Source: Clostridia bacterium
Lineage (GTDB): Bacteria; Bacillota; Clostridia; Acetivibrionales; DSM-27016
Reading direction: 5' to 3'
Assembly (NCBI GenBank): GCA_026414765.1
Contig: JAOAIJ010000041.1
Coordinates: 62,001 to 126,000, forward strand
DNA length: 64,000 nt
The position numbers and the translations under genes are program-made. Positions 1-10,700 of the stretch are shown here, piece by piece. The first letter of the stretch is position 1. Each line of letters begins with the position of its first letter. The notes below the pieces were generated by a model. That model had not been told where the DNA came from, searched no databases, and was given only the letters and a program-made list of their open reading frames with translations.

Positions 1-3000
1 TCAAATCGTGCCTTCTCTAAACTCTAAGGTATTAAACCCGCATATTGATTTTAGCAGTTCACCCTTTGTTGTCCAACAAGAGCTTCGGGAATGGGAACGG
101 CCGAAGGTTTCATTGAACGGAAATACTTTAGAATATCCGCGGATAGCAGGAATCTCATCCTTTGGGGCAGGAGGAGCAAACGCCCATGTTGTTATTCAGG
201 AATACATACCTGATAATATAGCAGACCCGCAAATCAGAATAGTCTCAGAAAACCCGGCGGTCATCTTATTGTCCGCAAGGAACGAGGAACGTCTGAGAGA
301 ACGGGTGAAACAATTGCTGAATGCTGTTAAGGAACAGAATTTTTCCGACAGTAATATGGCTGATATAGCTTATACTCTACAGGTTGGCCGTGAGGCGATG
401 GATGAGCGACTGGCTTTATTGGCGGCATCAATAAAGGAACTTGAAGAAAAACTGCAGAACTATCTTGACGGACATGAAGGGATAATTGATTTATATAGGG
501 GACATGTAAAGGGTAACAGGGATTTTTTGAATGTTTTTGCATCGGATGAAGATATGGCAAAAACAATCGGTATTTGGCTCGATAAGAGAAAATACGGGAA
601 ATTGCTTAATCTTTGGGTTAAGGGTATAGCAATAGACTGGCATAGACTCTATGATGGTAAAAAGCCATTCAGAATAAGTCTTCCTACATATCCTTTTGCC
701 AAAGAGCGGTATTGGGTCCCCAAAAACAAGATAATGCTGAATGGCGGATCGGCTGGTACTGCTTCGGAAACTGCATCAGTGATCCACCCGCTGGTACAGC
801 AGAATACCTCTGTATTCTCAGAACAACGCTTCAGTTCGGTCTTTACAGGGCAGGAGTTTTTCTTGGCGGACCATGTAGTGAAAGGACGACATATCTTGCC
901 GGGAGTAGCTTACCTTGAGATGGCCCGTGAAGCAATAAGTTATGCTTCAGCACTGAAGAAAGATCAAACAGGTCTTCAACTGAAAAACATCCTTTGGAAT
1001 CAACCCATCGTTGTAAATAATGATTCAGTTCAGGTCCATATAGGACTTTATCCTGCAGAAAATGGAGAAATTGCATTTGAAATATATACAGAAACAGAAG
1101 AGGACGGCTCGGAGCCTGTATTACACTGTCAGGGCAGAGCTGTCCTTAAGGCCGGCTTGGAAAGCAGGAATTTGAATATTCCGGCATTACAGTCGGAGTG
1201 TGTAAGAAATACTATTATGGCAAGCCAATGCTACGGGACATATAGGTCTATGGGTATTACTTTCGGCCCGGGACACCAGGGGATTGAGAAGATACACGTG
1301 GGAACAGGCCAAGTGTTAGCAAAGTTGTCCTTACCTTCCTCTGTTGAAAACACTAAAGATGAATTTGTTCTCCATCCAAGTCTCATGGATTCGGCAATGC
1401 AAGCATCAATCGGTTTACTGATGAGTGAAACTGAACCTTGCGAAAACAGTACAGCAACCAAACCTTTTCTGCCGTTTACCGTAAAGGAAGTTGAGATATT
1501 AAGCGGGTGTACTTCCAATATGTGGGCATACCTACGGCTAAGTGAAGAATTTAGTGCAGGAGACAAAGTATTGATTCTGGATATTGATATATGTGATGAT
1601 TCAGGCAATATTTGTGTAAGGATAAAGGGGCTTGCAACAAGGGTGTTGGAAAATGAAATAGAGCCTGTAGAGCCCTCTCAGGCTTTTGGAACTCTATTGC
1701 TTCGAACTTACTGGAAAGAACAAAGCGTTATACAGAAAGCAACTGTTCCTGACTATGATAAAAATCTTGTAGTTGTTTGTGAACCTATAAATGTATCTAA
1801 AGAGGCTATAGAATCAGGAGTAAAAGAGGCTCGCTGCATTAGCTTGCCTATGGGACAAAATGAAACAGAGGAAAGGTTCCTGAAGCTTGCACTACGGATT
1901 TTTGAGGAAATACAAGGCATTACGGCAGACAATCCCGATCATAAGGTGTTAGTCCAGATAATGGTTGCAGATAAGAATGAGCATCAGCTCTTTGCAGGAC
2001 TCTCCGGAATGTTGAAAACTGCACATCTTGAAAACTCCAATCTTCATGGGCAAATAATTGAAGTCAGTCCTGACGAAAACCTTGAGAGGGTCATTGAAAT
2101 ATTGAAGGAGAACAGAAGTTGTCCAGGTGATAACCGTATCAGATATCAGGAAGGCAAACGTTTCGTTACCGGATGGAAGGAAGTTGAAATTTCTGAACAG
2201 ACAGGTGCAATTCCCTGGAAGGATCAGGGTGTATACCTTATTACCGGTGGAGCGGGCGGCCTGGGATTGATTTTCGCTCAGGAAATTGCTCAGCGGGTTA
2301 ATAACCCCAAATTAATCTTAACAGGACGCTCTGTCCTCGATAAAGGCAGACAAGCCCGCATTAAGCAATTGGAAGAGTCAGGTGCTCAAGTTATATATAA
2401 AGTAGTCGATGTAACCCAAAAGAAGGCAGTTACTGACTTGATTCAAAATATTGAGAGGGAATTTGGGCGCCTTAACGGCATCGTCCACAGTGCAGGTATT
2501 ATCCGCGACAACTATATTCCTAAAAAGAATAAGGAAGAGTTTGTTCAGGTATTAGCACCAAAGGTCTATGGAACAGTATATCTGGATCAGGCAAGTAAAA
2601 ACATGAGTCTGGATTGCTTCATACTCTTTTCTTCAATAGCAGGAAGTCAGGGAAACCCGGGGCAGATAGACTATTCAACTGCCAATAGCTTTATGGATAT
2701 ATATGCCGGTTATCGTAACAAGCTGGTTCAGTCAAAGCAACGTCAGGGCAAAACCATATCCATAAACTGGCCATTGTGGAAAGATGGCGGGATGCAGGTA
2801 GATTCAGAAGTCCAGGAAATGATGAGGCTAAATATCGGTATGACCGCAATGGAAACTTCAAAGGGTATCAGGGCATTTTATCATAGTCTGGCCAGTGGTG
2901 AAGGCCAGGTGATGGTAATAGAAGGCGACCTGGCACGAATGAAAGAGAAGTTTCTTGCGGAGCCGGCTGTTACCAGGCCTCAGGTTATTGAAACCAATAC

Positions 3001-6000
3001 GGCATTCTCCTCATCAGAGGGGATAGATACAGGAAGCCTGCTGGATAAAGTCCAGGTATCACTGAAGCAGATTGTATCGCAAATTCTAAGAATTAACAGT
3101 AATGATATAGATGTTTGTACAGAATTAAGTGAATACGGATTTGAGTCATTATCGCTGATACGCTTTAATAATAAGCTGAATCAGGAATACAAGCTGGAAC
3201 TAAGCCCTACAATATTCTTCAACCACCCAACCCTTCAAAGCTTAGCAGAATATCTGGTAAAAGAATATCAGGCCGTATTTGCAGATAAGTTCCCGGTCAC
3301 ATCCAGGGTTGAAGCTCCAAAGCCAAAAGTCATAGATGAAAAAGCGAAGGAAGTATATGAGAAGATTTCCTTCAAAAAAAGAGATAAATTCCGATTTGCA
3401 CCAGTAGCTGCATATCCGGTTTCAAAACCGGAATCATCGGTTCCCGAAGCTGTTGCCATTATCGGGGTGAGCGGCAGGTTTCCAATGGCCGGCGATATTA
3501 ATGTGTTTTGGCAAAACCTCGTTGAAGGCAGGGATTGTATTTCGGAAATTCCCAAAGAACGTTGGGATTGGCGGAAGTACTACGGAGACCCTGAAAATGA
3601 AGCAAACAAGACTAATATTAAATGGGGTGGATTTATAGAAGGAGTAGAGGAGTTTGATCCTCTGTTTTTCGGAATATCCCCCAGAGAAGCGGAAGTAATG
3701 GATCCACAGCAGCGCTTGTTGATGACTTATGTATGGAAGGCTATTGAAGATGCAGGATACTCAGCCAACAGCCTTTCAGGATCAAATACAGCGATATTTG
3801 TGGGGACTATGGCCAGTGGTTATGGTGAATTGTTATCAAAAGCCAATATAGCAATTGAAGGTTATTCGTCCACCGGAATAGTAGCTTCTGTAGGACCGAA
3901 CCGGATGAGTTATTTATTGAATATTCACGGGCCAAGCGAACCCGTTGAAACAGCTTGTTCAAGTTCACTGATAGCCATTCACCGAGCAGTGAATGCTATA
4001 GCAGATGGAAACTGCGAAATGGCAATTGCCGGAGGTGTAAATACAATTCTGACACCGGAGCTGCATATAAGTTTCAGCAAGGCGGGTATGCTCAGTGAAG
4101 ACGGACGATGCAAAACTTTTTCGGATAAAGCTGACGGTTATGTGAGAGGCGAGGGTGTAGGTATGATTATCCTGAAAAAGCTGAAGGCTGCAGAACGTGA
4201 CGGAGATCATATTTATGGAGTAATCCGGAGTACGGCTGAAAATCATGGAGGGCGTGCAAATTCCCTGACGGCTCCAAACCCGAATGCACAGGCTGAATTG
4301 CTGAAAACTGCATACATGAAAGCTGGGATTGACCCAAGAACTGTCAGCTATATCGAGGCTCACGGAACGGGCACTGAATTGGGTGACCCAATCGAAATAA
4401 ACGGCCTGCAGATGGCTTTCAAAGATATGTATCAACAAACGGGAGAAGCTCATGTTACTGCTGCCCATTGCGGAATAGGTTCGGTAAAAACCAATATAGG
4501 TCATTTGGAATTGGCTGCGGGAATTGCAGGGATCATCAAGGTGATTCTTCAGATTAAGCACAAGACGCTGGTCAAATCTTTGCATTGCGATGAGATAAAC
4601 CCATATATTCAGCTTAAGGACAGTCCATTCTATATAGTCCGGGAGACTAAGAGATGGGAGGCCATGAAGGATACTGACGGTAAGGATTTACCAAGGCGGG
4701 CTGGTGTAAGTTCTTTTGGGTTCGGAGGCGTAAATGCTCACATTGTAATTGAGGAATATCTTCCCCAAAACCGGGAAACATCAGAAATTGTAATTGATCC
4801 GCAAAACCCGGCCATTATAGTGTTATCTGCTAAAAATAAGGAACGCCTCTTGGAACAGGCGATGCAACTACTGACAGCTATCCGGGAACAGCAAATTTCA
4901 GGCAGTAGGCTGGCCGATCTGGCTTACACGCTGCAGGTAGGACGCGAAGCTATGGAAGAGCGCCTGGCTGTGATAGCAGGATCGCTCAAGGAACTGGAAG
5001 AAAAACTGGAGAAATTTGCAGCAGGCCAGGAAAATATAGAAGATTTGTATATTGGACAGGTTAAGGGAAATAAAGAAACCCTGGCTATTTTTGCCCGGGA
5101 CGAAGAAATGCAGGAAGCGTTGGAAAAATGGATTCAGCGTAAAAAATACTCCAAGCTGGTGGAACTTTGGGTTAAGGGTCTGGTGTTTGACTGGAACAAG
5201 CTTTACGGAGATGCCAAACCCCGACGGATCAGTTTGCCAACCTATCCGTTTGCCAGAGAAAGGTACTGGGTACCCGAGGGTAGAACTGAGTCTGGAAGTA
5301 TAATGCCAAAATCAGTGATGGCAGCTCATATCCATCCTTTGATGCATGAAAACACCTCAGATCTCTCTGAACAACGGTTTAGTTCAAGCTTTACCGGCCA
5401 AGAATTTTTTCTGGCAGACCATGTTGTAAATGGCAGGCGCATTATGCCGGGAGTAGCGTGTCTGGAAATGGCCCGTGCGGCAGTAGAACGTGCGGCAGTA
5501 CCGTTTGCAGAAGGTCATACCGGGATAAGGCTTAAAAACGTGGTCTGGACCCGGCCCATAGTTGCCGGCGATCAGCCCCTTAAGGTCCATATAGGACTGA
5601 CTGCTGAGCTAAATGGAGAAATCAGCTATGAAATCTACAGCAAATCAGAAGATAACGGCCGGGAAACCGTAACCTACAGTCAGGGTACTGCTGTGCTGGA
5701 TGTGGTCAGCGAAGCTCCTGCCATAAATATTTTGGCACTACAGGCTGAGCTAAGTCAGAACATCCTTGCTCCAGACAAATTCTACCAGGCTTTTAAGATT
5801 ATGGGGATAGATTACGGGCCTGCTTATCAGGGTATTGAGAGAGTCTATAGCGGTCCGGGTCAGGTGCTGGCGAAATTATTCCTGCCTGCTTCTGTGATGG
5901 CTACGGTAGATCAGTTTATCCTGCACCCCAGTTTGATGGACTCTGCCATACAGGCCTCCATTGGTTTAAAGATAGACGCTGGGGGATTTGTTGCTCATAA

Positions 6001-7735
6001 GCAGAGCCTGGCCTTTGCCCTTAGTGAACTTGAGATTTACGGCAGTTGCACATCTTCCATGTGGGCTCTGATCCGTTATAGTAGCGGTAGTGCAGCAGGG
6101 GATAAGGTAGAGAAAATAGATGTCGAGTTATGCGACCATGAAGGTGTTGTTTGTGTGCGGATGAAAGGTTTTGCCTCCCGTGAGATGGATGGAGATATCC
6201 AACACGGAAGCATATCAAGGGGAGTAAGCACCACAGACTCTGTGGCTCCGCTTGTAGGTAACGTCACGCTGATTCCGGTCTGGAATGTTGTTCCGATAGA
6301 GAAAGGTCCACAAAGTCCGCGAATTGGCGATAAAGTTGTACTTATCGGGGGAACGGAAGGTCAGAAAAGTAAAATAGGTCAAATCTATCCGCAAAGTCAA
6401 ATATTAAGTATATCGAAAGATGATGATATAAATGCCATTGTCAAACTACTTGAAGCTTGTGGTGCTATTCAGCATATTATCTGTATTGCACCTTATCAAC
6501 AACCCTTGACATCTCTGGCTGATGAGACAGTGATTAAAGAACAGGATTCAGGGTTGCTCCTAGTTTTCAGAGTGATAAAAGCATTACTCAGCTTAGGTTA
6601 TGGAGATAAAGAATTGGGCTGGTCTGTGATGACCAATCAGGCCTTGCCTGTACATAAAAAAGATATGGTGAATCCAACCCATGCAGGTATTCATGGATTA
6701 ATGGGCTCAATGGCTAAGGAATATCCCAACTGGCAGGTAAGAGTCATTGACCTGGAACTGGGATGTGAAAACCTGCCGGCAGAGGTGTTTACTCTGCCTC
6801 CGGACCTGCAGGGGGATGCCTGGGCTTACCGGCAACAGGAGTGGTATCGGCAAAATATACTTACGGTACGCTTCAGCGGGCCTGCTGAAACTTTATACAG
6901 ACAGGGAGGAGTGTATGTCGTAATCGGAGGCGCCGGTGGAATCGGGGAAATCTGGAGCGAATATATGATTAGCACTTATCAGGCCTACATTATTTGGATT
7001 GGCAGACGGCCAAAGGATGAAGATATACAGCGTAAGCTGGACAGACTGGCAGCCCTGGGGCCTGTTCCACATTATATTTCGGCAGATGCTGCCGACCTGT
7101 CGTCCATGGAACAAGCTTACCGGGAGATAAAGAAAAAACACTCCGGGATAAACGGGGTAATTCATTCTGCTGTCGGCGTTTTGGATCAAAGCCTGGCGAA
7201 TATGGAAGAGGGTCTGTTCAGGGCGGGACTTGAGGCAAAAATTGATATCAGTGTACGGATAGCTCAAGTGTTTAAAGAGGAGCCTTTAGACTTTGCCTTG
7301 TTTTTTTCTTCCATAGGTGCATTCGGAAAAGCTCTTGGACAGAGCAGTTATGCAGCAGGGTGTACTTTTGAGGATGCATTTGCTCATCAACTGAAATATG
7401 AATGGCCCTATGCGGTGAAGGTAATGAATTGGGGATACTGGGGCAACGTCGGCATCGGCAGTGCAGTCCCTGCTGCATTTAAAAACCGCTTGAATCATAC
7501 GGGGATCGGCTTTATTGAATCACCGGCAGCTATGCAAGCCCTGGAAAACCTCCTGGCCGGGCCTGTTGATCAAATTGCCTTAATGAAAATTACAGGGCCT
7601 CAGGCCTTACAAGGGACTGATATGGGTGAATTGATTACAGTTTATCCGCAAAGTCTTCCTGCTGATAAGCAATCATTGCAGAAGGACATTCGAGAAGGAC
7701 TGGAGAGAATAGCCAACTATGGGGGTGTTCGGTAG
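1..7735 (+). CDS. trans-AT polyketide synthase, 5'-partial: (KS)-DH-KR-ACP / KS-DH-KR (m1 and front of m2)
   Basis: The reading frame is already open at base 2 and the first residues are the C-terminal end of a ketosynthase (KS), so the true start is upstream; the GTG at 8 is not a start. Numbering from that GTG: KS end 1-67; post-KS linker to about 240; dehydratase (DH) 259-548 with HxxxGxxxxP at His289 and DSAMQ at Asp461; ketoreductase (KR) about 560-978 with TGGAGGLG and a Ser/Tyr catalytic pair; ACP 1012-1088 with phosphopantetheine Ser1047 (GFESL); KS 1147-1584 with Cys1317 (TACSSS), EAHGTGT and TNIGH; DH 1775-2062 with His1805 and Asp1978; KR 2085-2530. No AT motif (GHSxG) occurs, and a trans-AT type linker follows each KS. 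m1 should give an alpha,beta-unsaturated unit. The protein stops after the KR; the methyltransferase and ACP of this module open the next gene, which starts in the same frame directly after this TAG stop. Confidence 0.96.
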   Translation, partial: QIVPSLNSKVLNPHIDFSSSPFVVQQELREWERPKVSLNGNTLEYPRIAGISSFGAGGANAHVVIQEYIPDNIADPQIRIVSENPAVILLSARNEERLRERVKQLLNAVKEQNFSDSNMADIAYTLQVGREAMDERLALLAASIKELEEKLQNYLDGHEGIIDLYRGHVKGNRDFLNVFASDEDMAKTIGIWLDKRKYGKLLNLWVKGIAIDWHRLYDGKKPFRISLPTYPFAKERYWVPKNKIMLNGGSAGTASETASVIHPLVQQNTSVFSEQRFSSVFTGQEFFLADHVVKGRHILPGVAYLEMAREAISYASALKKDQTGLQLKNILWNQPIVVNNDSVQVHIGLYPAENGEIAFEIYTETEEDGSEPVLHCQGRAVLKAGLESRNLNIPALQSECVRNTIMASQCYGTYRSMGITFGPGHQGIEKIHVGTGQVLAKLSLPSSVENTKDEFVLHPSLMDSAMQASIGLLMSETEPCENSTATKPFLPFTVKEVEILSGCTSNMWAYLRLSEEFSAGDKVLILDIDICDDSGNICVRIKGLATRVLENEIEPVEPSQAFGTLLLRTYWKEQSVIQKATVPDYDKNLVVVCEPINVSKEAIESGVKEARCISLPMGQNETEERFLKLALRIFEEIQGITADNPDHKVLVQIMVADKNEHQLFAGLSGMLKTAHLENSNLHGQIIEVSPDENLERVIEILKENRSCPGDNRIRYQEGKRFVTGWKEVEISEQTGAIPWKDQGVYLITGGAGGLGLIFAQEIAQRVNNPKLILTGRSVLDKGRQARIKQLEESGAQVIYKVVDVTQKKAVTDLIQNIEREFGRLNGIVHSAGIIRDNYIPKKNKEEFVQVLAPKVYGTVYLDQASKNMSLDCFILFSSIAGSQGNPGQIDYSTANSFMDIYAGYRNKLVQSKQRQGKTISINWPLWKDGGMQVDSEVQEMMRLNIGMTAMETSKGIRAFYHSLASGEGQVMVIEGDLARMKEKFLAEPAVTRPQVIETNTAFSSSEGIDTGSLLDKVQVSLKQIVSQILRINSNDIDVCTELSEYGFESLSLIRFNNKLNQEYKLELSPTIFFNHPTLQSLAEYLVKEYQAVFADKFPVTSRVEAPKPKVIDEKAKEVYEKISFKKRDKFRFAPVAAYPVSKPESSVPEAVAIIGVSGRFPMAGDINVFWQNLVEGRDCISEIPKERWDWRKYYGDPENEANKTNIKWGGFIEGVEEFDPLFFGISPREAEVMDPQQRLLMTYVWKAIEDAGYSANSLSGSNTAIFVGTMASGYGELLSKANIAIEGYSSTGIVASVGPNRMSYLLNIHGPSEPVETACSSSLIAIHRAVNAIADGNCEMAIAGGVNTILTPELHISFSKAGMLSEDGRCKTFSDKADGYVRGEGVGMIILKKLKAAERDGDHIYGVIRSTAENHGGRANSLTAPNPNAQAELLKTAYMKAGIDPRTVSYIEAHGTGTELGDPIEINGLQMAFKDMYQQTGEAHVTAAHCGIGSVKTNIGHLELAAGIAGIIKVILQIKHKTLVKSLHCDEINPYIQLKDSPFYIVRETKRWEAMKDTDGKDLPRRAGVSSFGFGGVNAHIVIEEYLPQNRETSEIVIDPQNPAIIVLSAKNKERLLEQAMQLLTAIREQQISGSRLADLAYTLQVGREAMEERLAVIAGSLKELEEKLEKFAAGQENIEDLYIGQVKGNKETLAIFARDEEMQEALEKWIQRKKYSKLVELWVKGLVFDWNKLYGDAKPRRISLPTYPFARERYWVPEGRTESGSIMPKSVMAAHIHPLMHENTSDLSEQRFSSSFTGQEFFLADHVVNGRRIMPGVACLEMARAAVERAAVPFAEGHTGIRLKNVVWTRPIVAGDQPLKVHIGLTAELNGEISYEIYSKSEDNGRETVTYSQGTAVLDVVSEAPAINILALQAELSQNILAPDKFYQAFKIMGIDYGPAYQGIERVYSGPGQVLAKLFLPASVMATVDQFILHPSLMDSAIQASIGLKIDAGGFVAHKQSLAFALSELEIYGSCTSSMWALIRYSSGSAAGDKVEKIDVELCDHEGVVCVRMKGFASREMDGDIQHGSISRGVSTTDSVAPLVGNVTLIPVWNVVPIEKGPQSPRIGDKVVLIGGTEGQKSKIGQIYPQSQILSISKDDDINAIVKLLEACGAIQHIICIAPYQQPLTSLADETVIKEQDSGLLLVFRVIKALLSLGYGDKELGWSVMTNQALPVHKKDMVNPTHAGIHGLMGSMAKEYPNWQVRVIDLELGCENLPAEVFTLPPDLQGDAWAYRQQEWYRQNILTVRFSGPAETLYRQGGVYVVIGGAGGIGEIWSEYMISTYQAYIIWIGRRPKDEDIQRKLDRLAALGPVPHYISADAADLSSMEQAYREIKKKHSGINGVIHSAVGVLDQSLANMEEGLFRAGLEAKIDISVRIAQVFKEEPLDFALFFSSIGAFGKALGQSSYAAGCTFEDAFAHQLKYEWPYAVKVMNWGYWGNVGIGSAVPAAFKNRLNHTGIGFIESPAAMQALENLLAGPVDQIALMKITGPQALQGTDMGELITVYPQSLPADKQSLQKDIREGLERIANYGGVR
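7721..7727 (+). promoter_or_regulatory. Ribosome binding site GGGGGTG for the second PKS gene
   Basis: GGGGGTG lies 8 nt before the ATG at 7736 and inside the end of the upstream gene. It is one mismatch from GGAGGTG. It supports independent (or coupled) initiation at this ATG, although the two genes share one frame and are separated only by TAG. Confidence 0.6.
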
Positions 7736-10700
7736 ATGGAACAGGTATCAATAGATATACCAGCTTATATTGAAGGCATGAAATCTGAATTTAACTCACA
7801 CATGACTCAATTAAATGACCTGCTTTGCAGGTTGCTCAGGGGTCAATTATGCTCTATGGGAATGTTTAGACAAGGGAAAGTATTGGTTAATAAACCGGGT
7901 TCCCGGATAGGGTTAGATAATTTATATGATAAGTGGTTGGAAGCAAGCATCAGTTTCTTAACTGAAAAAAAATATGTCACTTGCGATGGCGAGTCATACA
8001 CCTTACTAAACAGTAAGTCTGTAGATATCGATGCCGTCTGGCAGGAATGGAAGCAGAAAAAAGAGGCGTGGCTGAAAAACTCTGATATGTCAGCCCGGGT
8101 CACACTATTGGAGTCAACACTAAGGGCTTTGCCTGATATACTAACAGGAAAAGTTCCGGCGACAGATATTATTTTTCCGGATTCCTCTATGGCACTGGTG
8201 GAAGGGGTATATAAAAACAATAAAGTTGCAGATTGTTTTAATGAGGTGCTTGCCGATGCCGTAGTTTACTATATTAAGGAACAGTTGAAGCAAAATCCGG
8301 CGGGCAGGATCCGAATTCTGGAAGTGGGTGCCGGTACGGGAGGAACCAGTGCTATGGTTCTCCGTAAAATAAAGCCTTTCCGGGACCAGATCCAGGAATA
8401 TTGCTATACGGATATCTCCAGGGCATTTTTATTGCATGCCGAAAGAGAGTATGGCGAACAAAATCCTTTCCTTAGCTGTAAATTGTTTAACGTAGAAGCT
8501 CCCGTTGCGGGGCAAGGAATAAAAGCAGGTGAATATGACATTGTCATAGCTGCCAATGTTTTGCATGCCACTAAAAATATCCGGCAAACCATACGGAATG
8601 CCAAAGCAACCTTGCGAAAACAAGGGTTGTTGCTTATAAATGAGCTAAGTGACAATTCCCTGTTTGCCCACTTGACCTTTGGGCTTTTGGAGGGATGGTG
8701 GCTGTACGATGATCCGGTATTACGCATTCCTGGAAGCCCGCTGTTGTCTCAAGCAACATGGCAAAGGGTTCTGGAAGGTGAGGGTTTCCAATCTGTCTTC
8801 CATCCAGCATGGAAGATTCACGATCTTGGTCAGCAGATTATTGTTGCTGAGAGTGATGGGGTTGTACGGCAAAAGCAGCAAATAAAACCTGGCATTACAC
8901 CTCTAAAGCAGGCTGCAAAGGATCAGATTTTCAAAGAACAGTCAATGAAACCCAGGCTCCACATAGAGCAGGGCAGCGGTGTAAAAGACAATTTGCTACG
9001 GGACAAAAGTAAGGCCTATTTAGTGAAAATGGTAGCTGAAGTACTAAAAATTCCACGTCAAAAGATTGATTCATCGGAGCCTTTGGAGAGTTATGGGATC
9101 GATTCCATTTTAGTCGTTCAGATAACAAGTGCTCTAAGAAAAAGTTTTGATAATATAAGCAGTACCTTATTATTTGAGTGTCAGACAATTGATGCTCTAT
9201 CAGAGCATTTTGTAAAAACCCAAAGGGATTCGTTGATAAAGCTGTTAGGGCTGGAGGAACAACAGCCTCTTGAAAAGGAAAACCAAATGCAGTCTGTTGT
9301 ACCATCGGTAACCCCTGCAGTAACAGGAAAAAAGCCAAGATTCTTAAAATACTCTCCCTCGTCGGAAACCGTAAAACTGTCACCGGAGCCATTTAAGGAG
9401 CCAATTGCTGTAATTGGGATGAGCGGCCGGTATCCGCTGGCAAATAATTTGAAAGAATTTTGGGGGAATTTAGGTGCGGGAAGGAATTGTATAACCGAAA
9501 TTCCGGAAGATCGGTGGCCACTGGAAGATTTTTATCACCCGGACCCTAAGGAAGCTGTCGCTCAAGGCAAAAGCTACAGTAAATGGGGTGGCTTCATCGA
9601 AGGATTTGCGGAATTTGATCCGCTCTTTTTCAATATTTCGCCTAGAGAGACTTTAAATATGGACCCTCAGGAGCGCCTGTTCCTGGAAGAATGCTGGAAG
9701 GTACTGGAGGATGCGGGATATACAAGAGTACAGCTTAGCAAACAGTATCATAATCGTATAGGAGTTTTTGCGGGAATAACAAAGGCCGATGTCAGCCTGT
9801 ATAGCTCTGAATTATGGAAACAGGGAGAAAAGATTCACCCTCGCTCTTCATTCAGTTCAGTGGCAAACAGGGTTTCATATTTGTTTAATTTCAGAGGCCC
9901 CAGTATGCCAATAGATACAATGTGCTCCTCCTCCCTTACGGCTATTCATGAAGCCTGTGAAAATATCCACCGGGGAGAATGTGATCTGGCAATCGCAGGG
10001 GGTGTCAATTTATATCTTCACCCTTTAAGCTATGTAGAGCTTTGCGCACATCAAATGCTTTCGGAAGACGGACAATGTAAAAGCTTCGGTAGGGGTGGAA
10101 ACGGTTTTGTACCCGGTGAAGGGGTGGGGACTATACTCTTGAAGCCGTTGTCAAAAGCTGTCGCAGACCATGACAATATTTATGCCGTAATCCGGGGTAC
10201 TAAAATAAACCACGGCGGTAAAACAAACGGCTATACTGTACCCAGCCCTACTGCTCAGGCAGAACTCATTAAAGAGGCTATAGGCAAGGCGGACATACAC
10301 TCACGGGCCATCACCTATATAGAAGCTCACGGAACAGGAACAGAGCTTGGTGACCCAATAGAAATAAAAGGGCTTACTCAGGCCTTTGAAAAGGATACGG
10401 CAGATACGGGATTTTGTTCCATTGGGTCAGTAAAATCCAACATTGGCCATTTGGAATCCGCGGCAGGAATAGCGGGTGTAACAAAAATCATACTGCAAAT
10501 GAAAAACGGGCAATTGGCCCCAAGCATTAATTCAAAAGAATTGAATCCAAATATAGATTTCTCTAAAACACCATTCGTAGTCCAGCAAGATCTTGCCCCA
10601 TGGAACAGGCCTTTTATTGAAATAAACGGTGAAGCCGGGGAATATCCAAGAATCGCTGGAATCTCAAGTTTCGGTGCGGGAGGGTCCAATGCACATATTG

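Noticed and set aside
240-725. Post-KS regions (LAYTLQVGREAM ... LPTYPFAxERYWVP) as possible acyltransferases
   Set aside because: They lack the GHSxG nucleophile and are too short. They match the conserved linker/docking segment after trans-AT KSs and recur after most KSs here.
7733-7735. TAG as a pyrrolysine or readthrough codon joining genes 1 and 2
   Set aside because: No context element is visible, TAG also ends gene 3, and a ribosome site serves the following ATG. Kept only as an experimental question.
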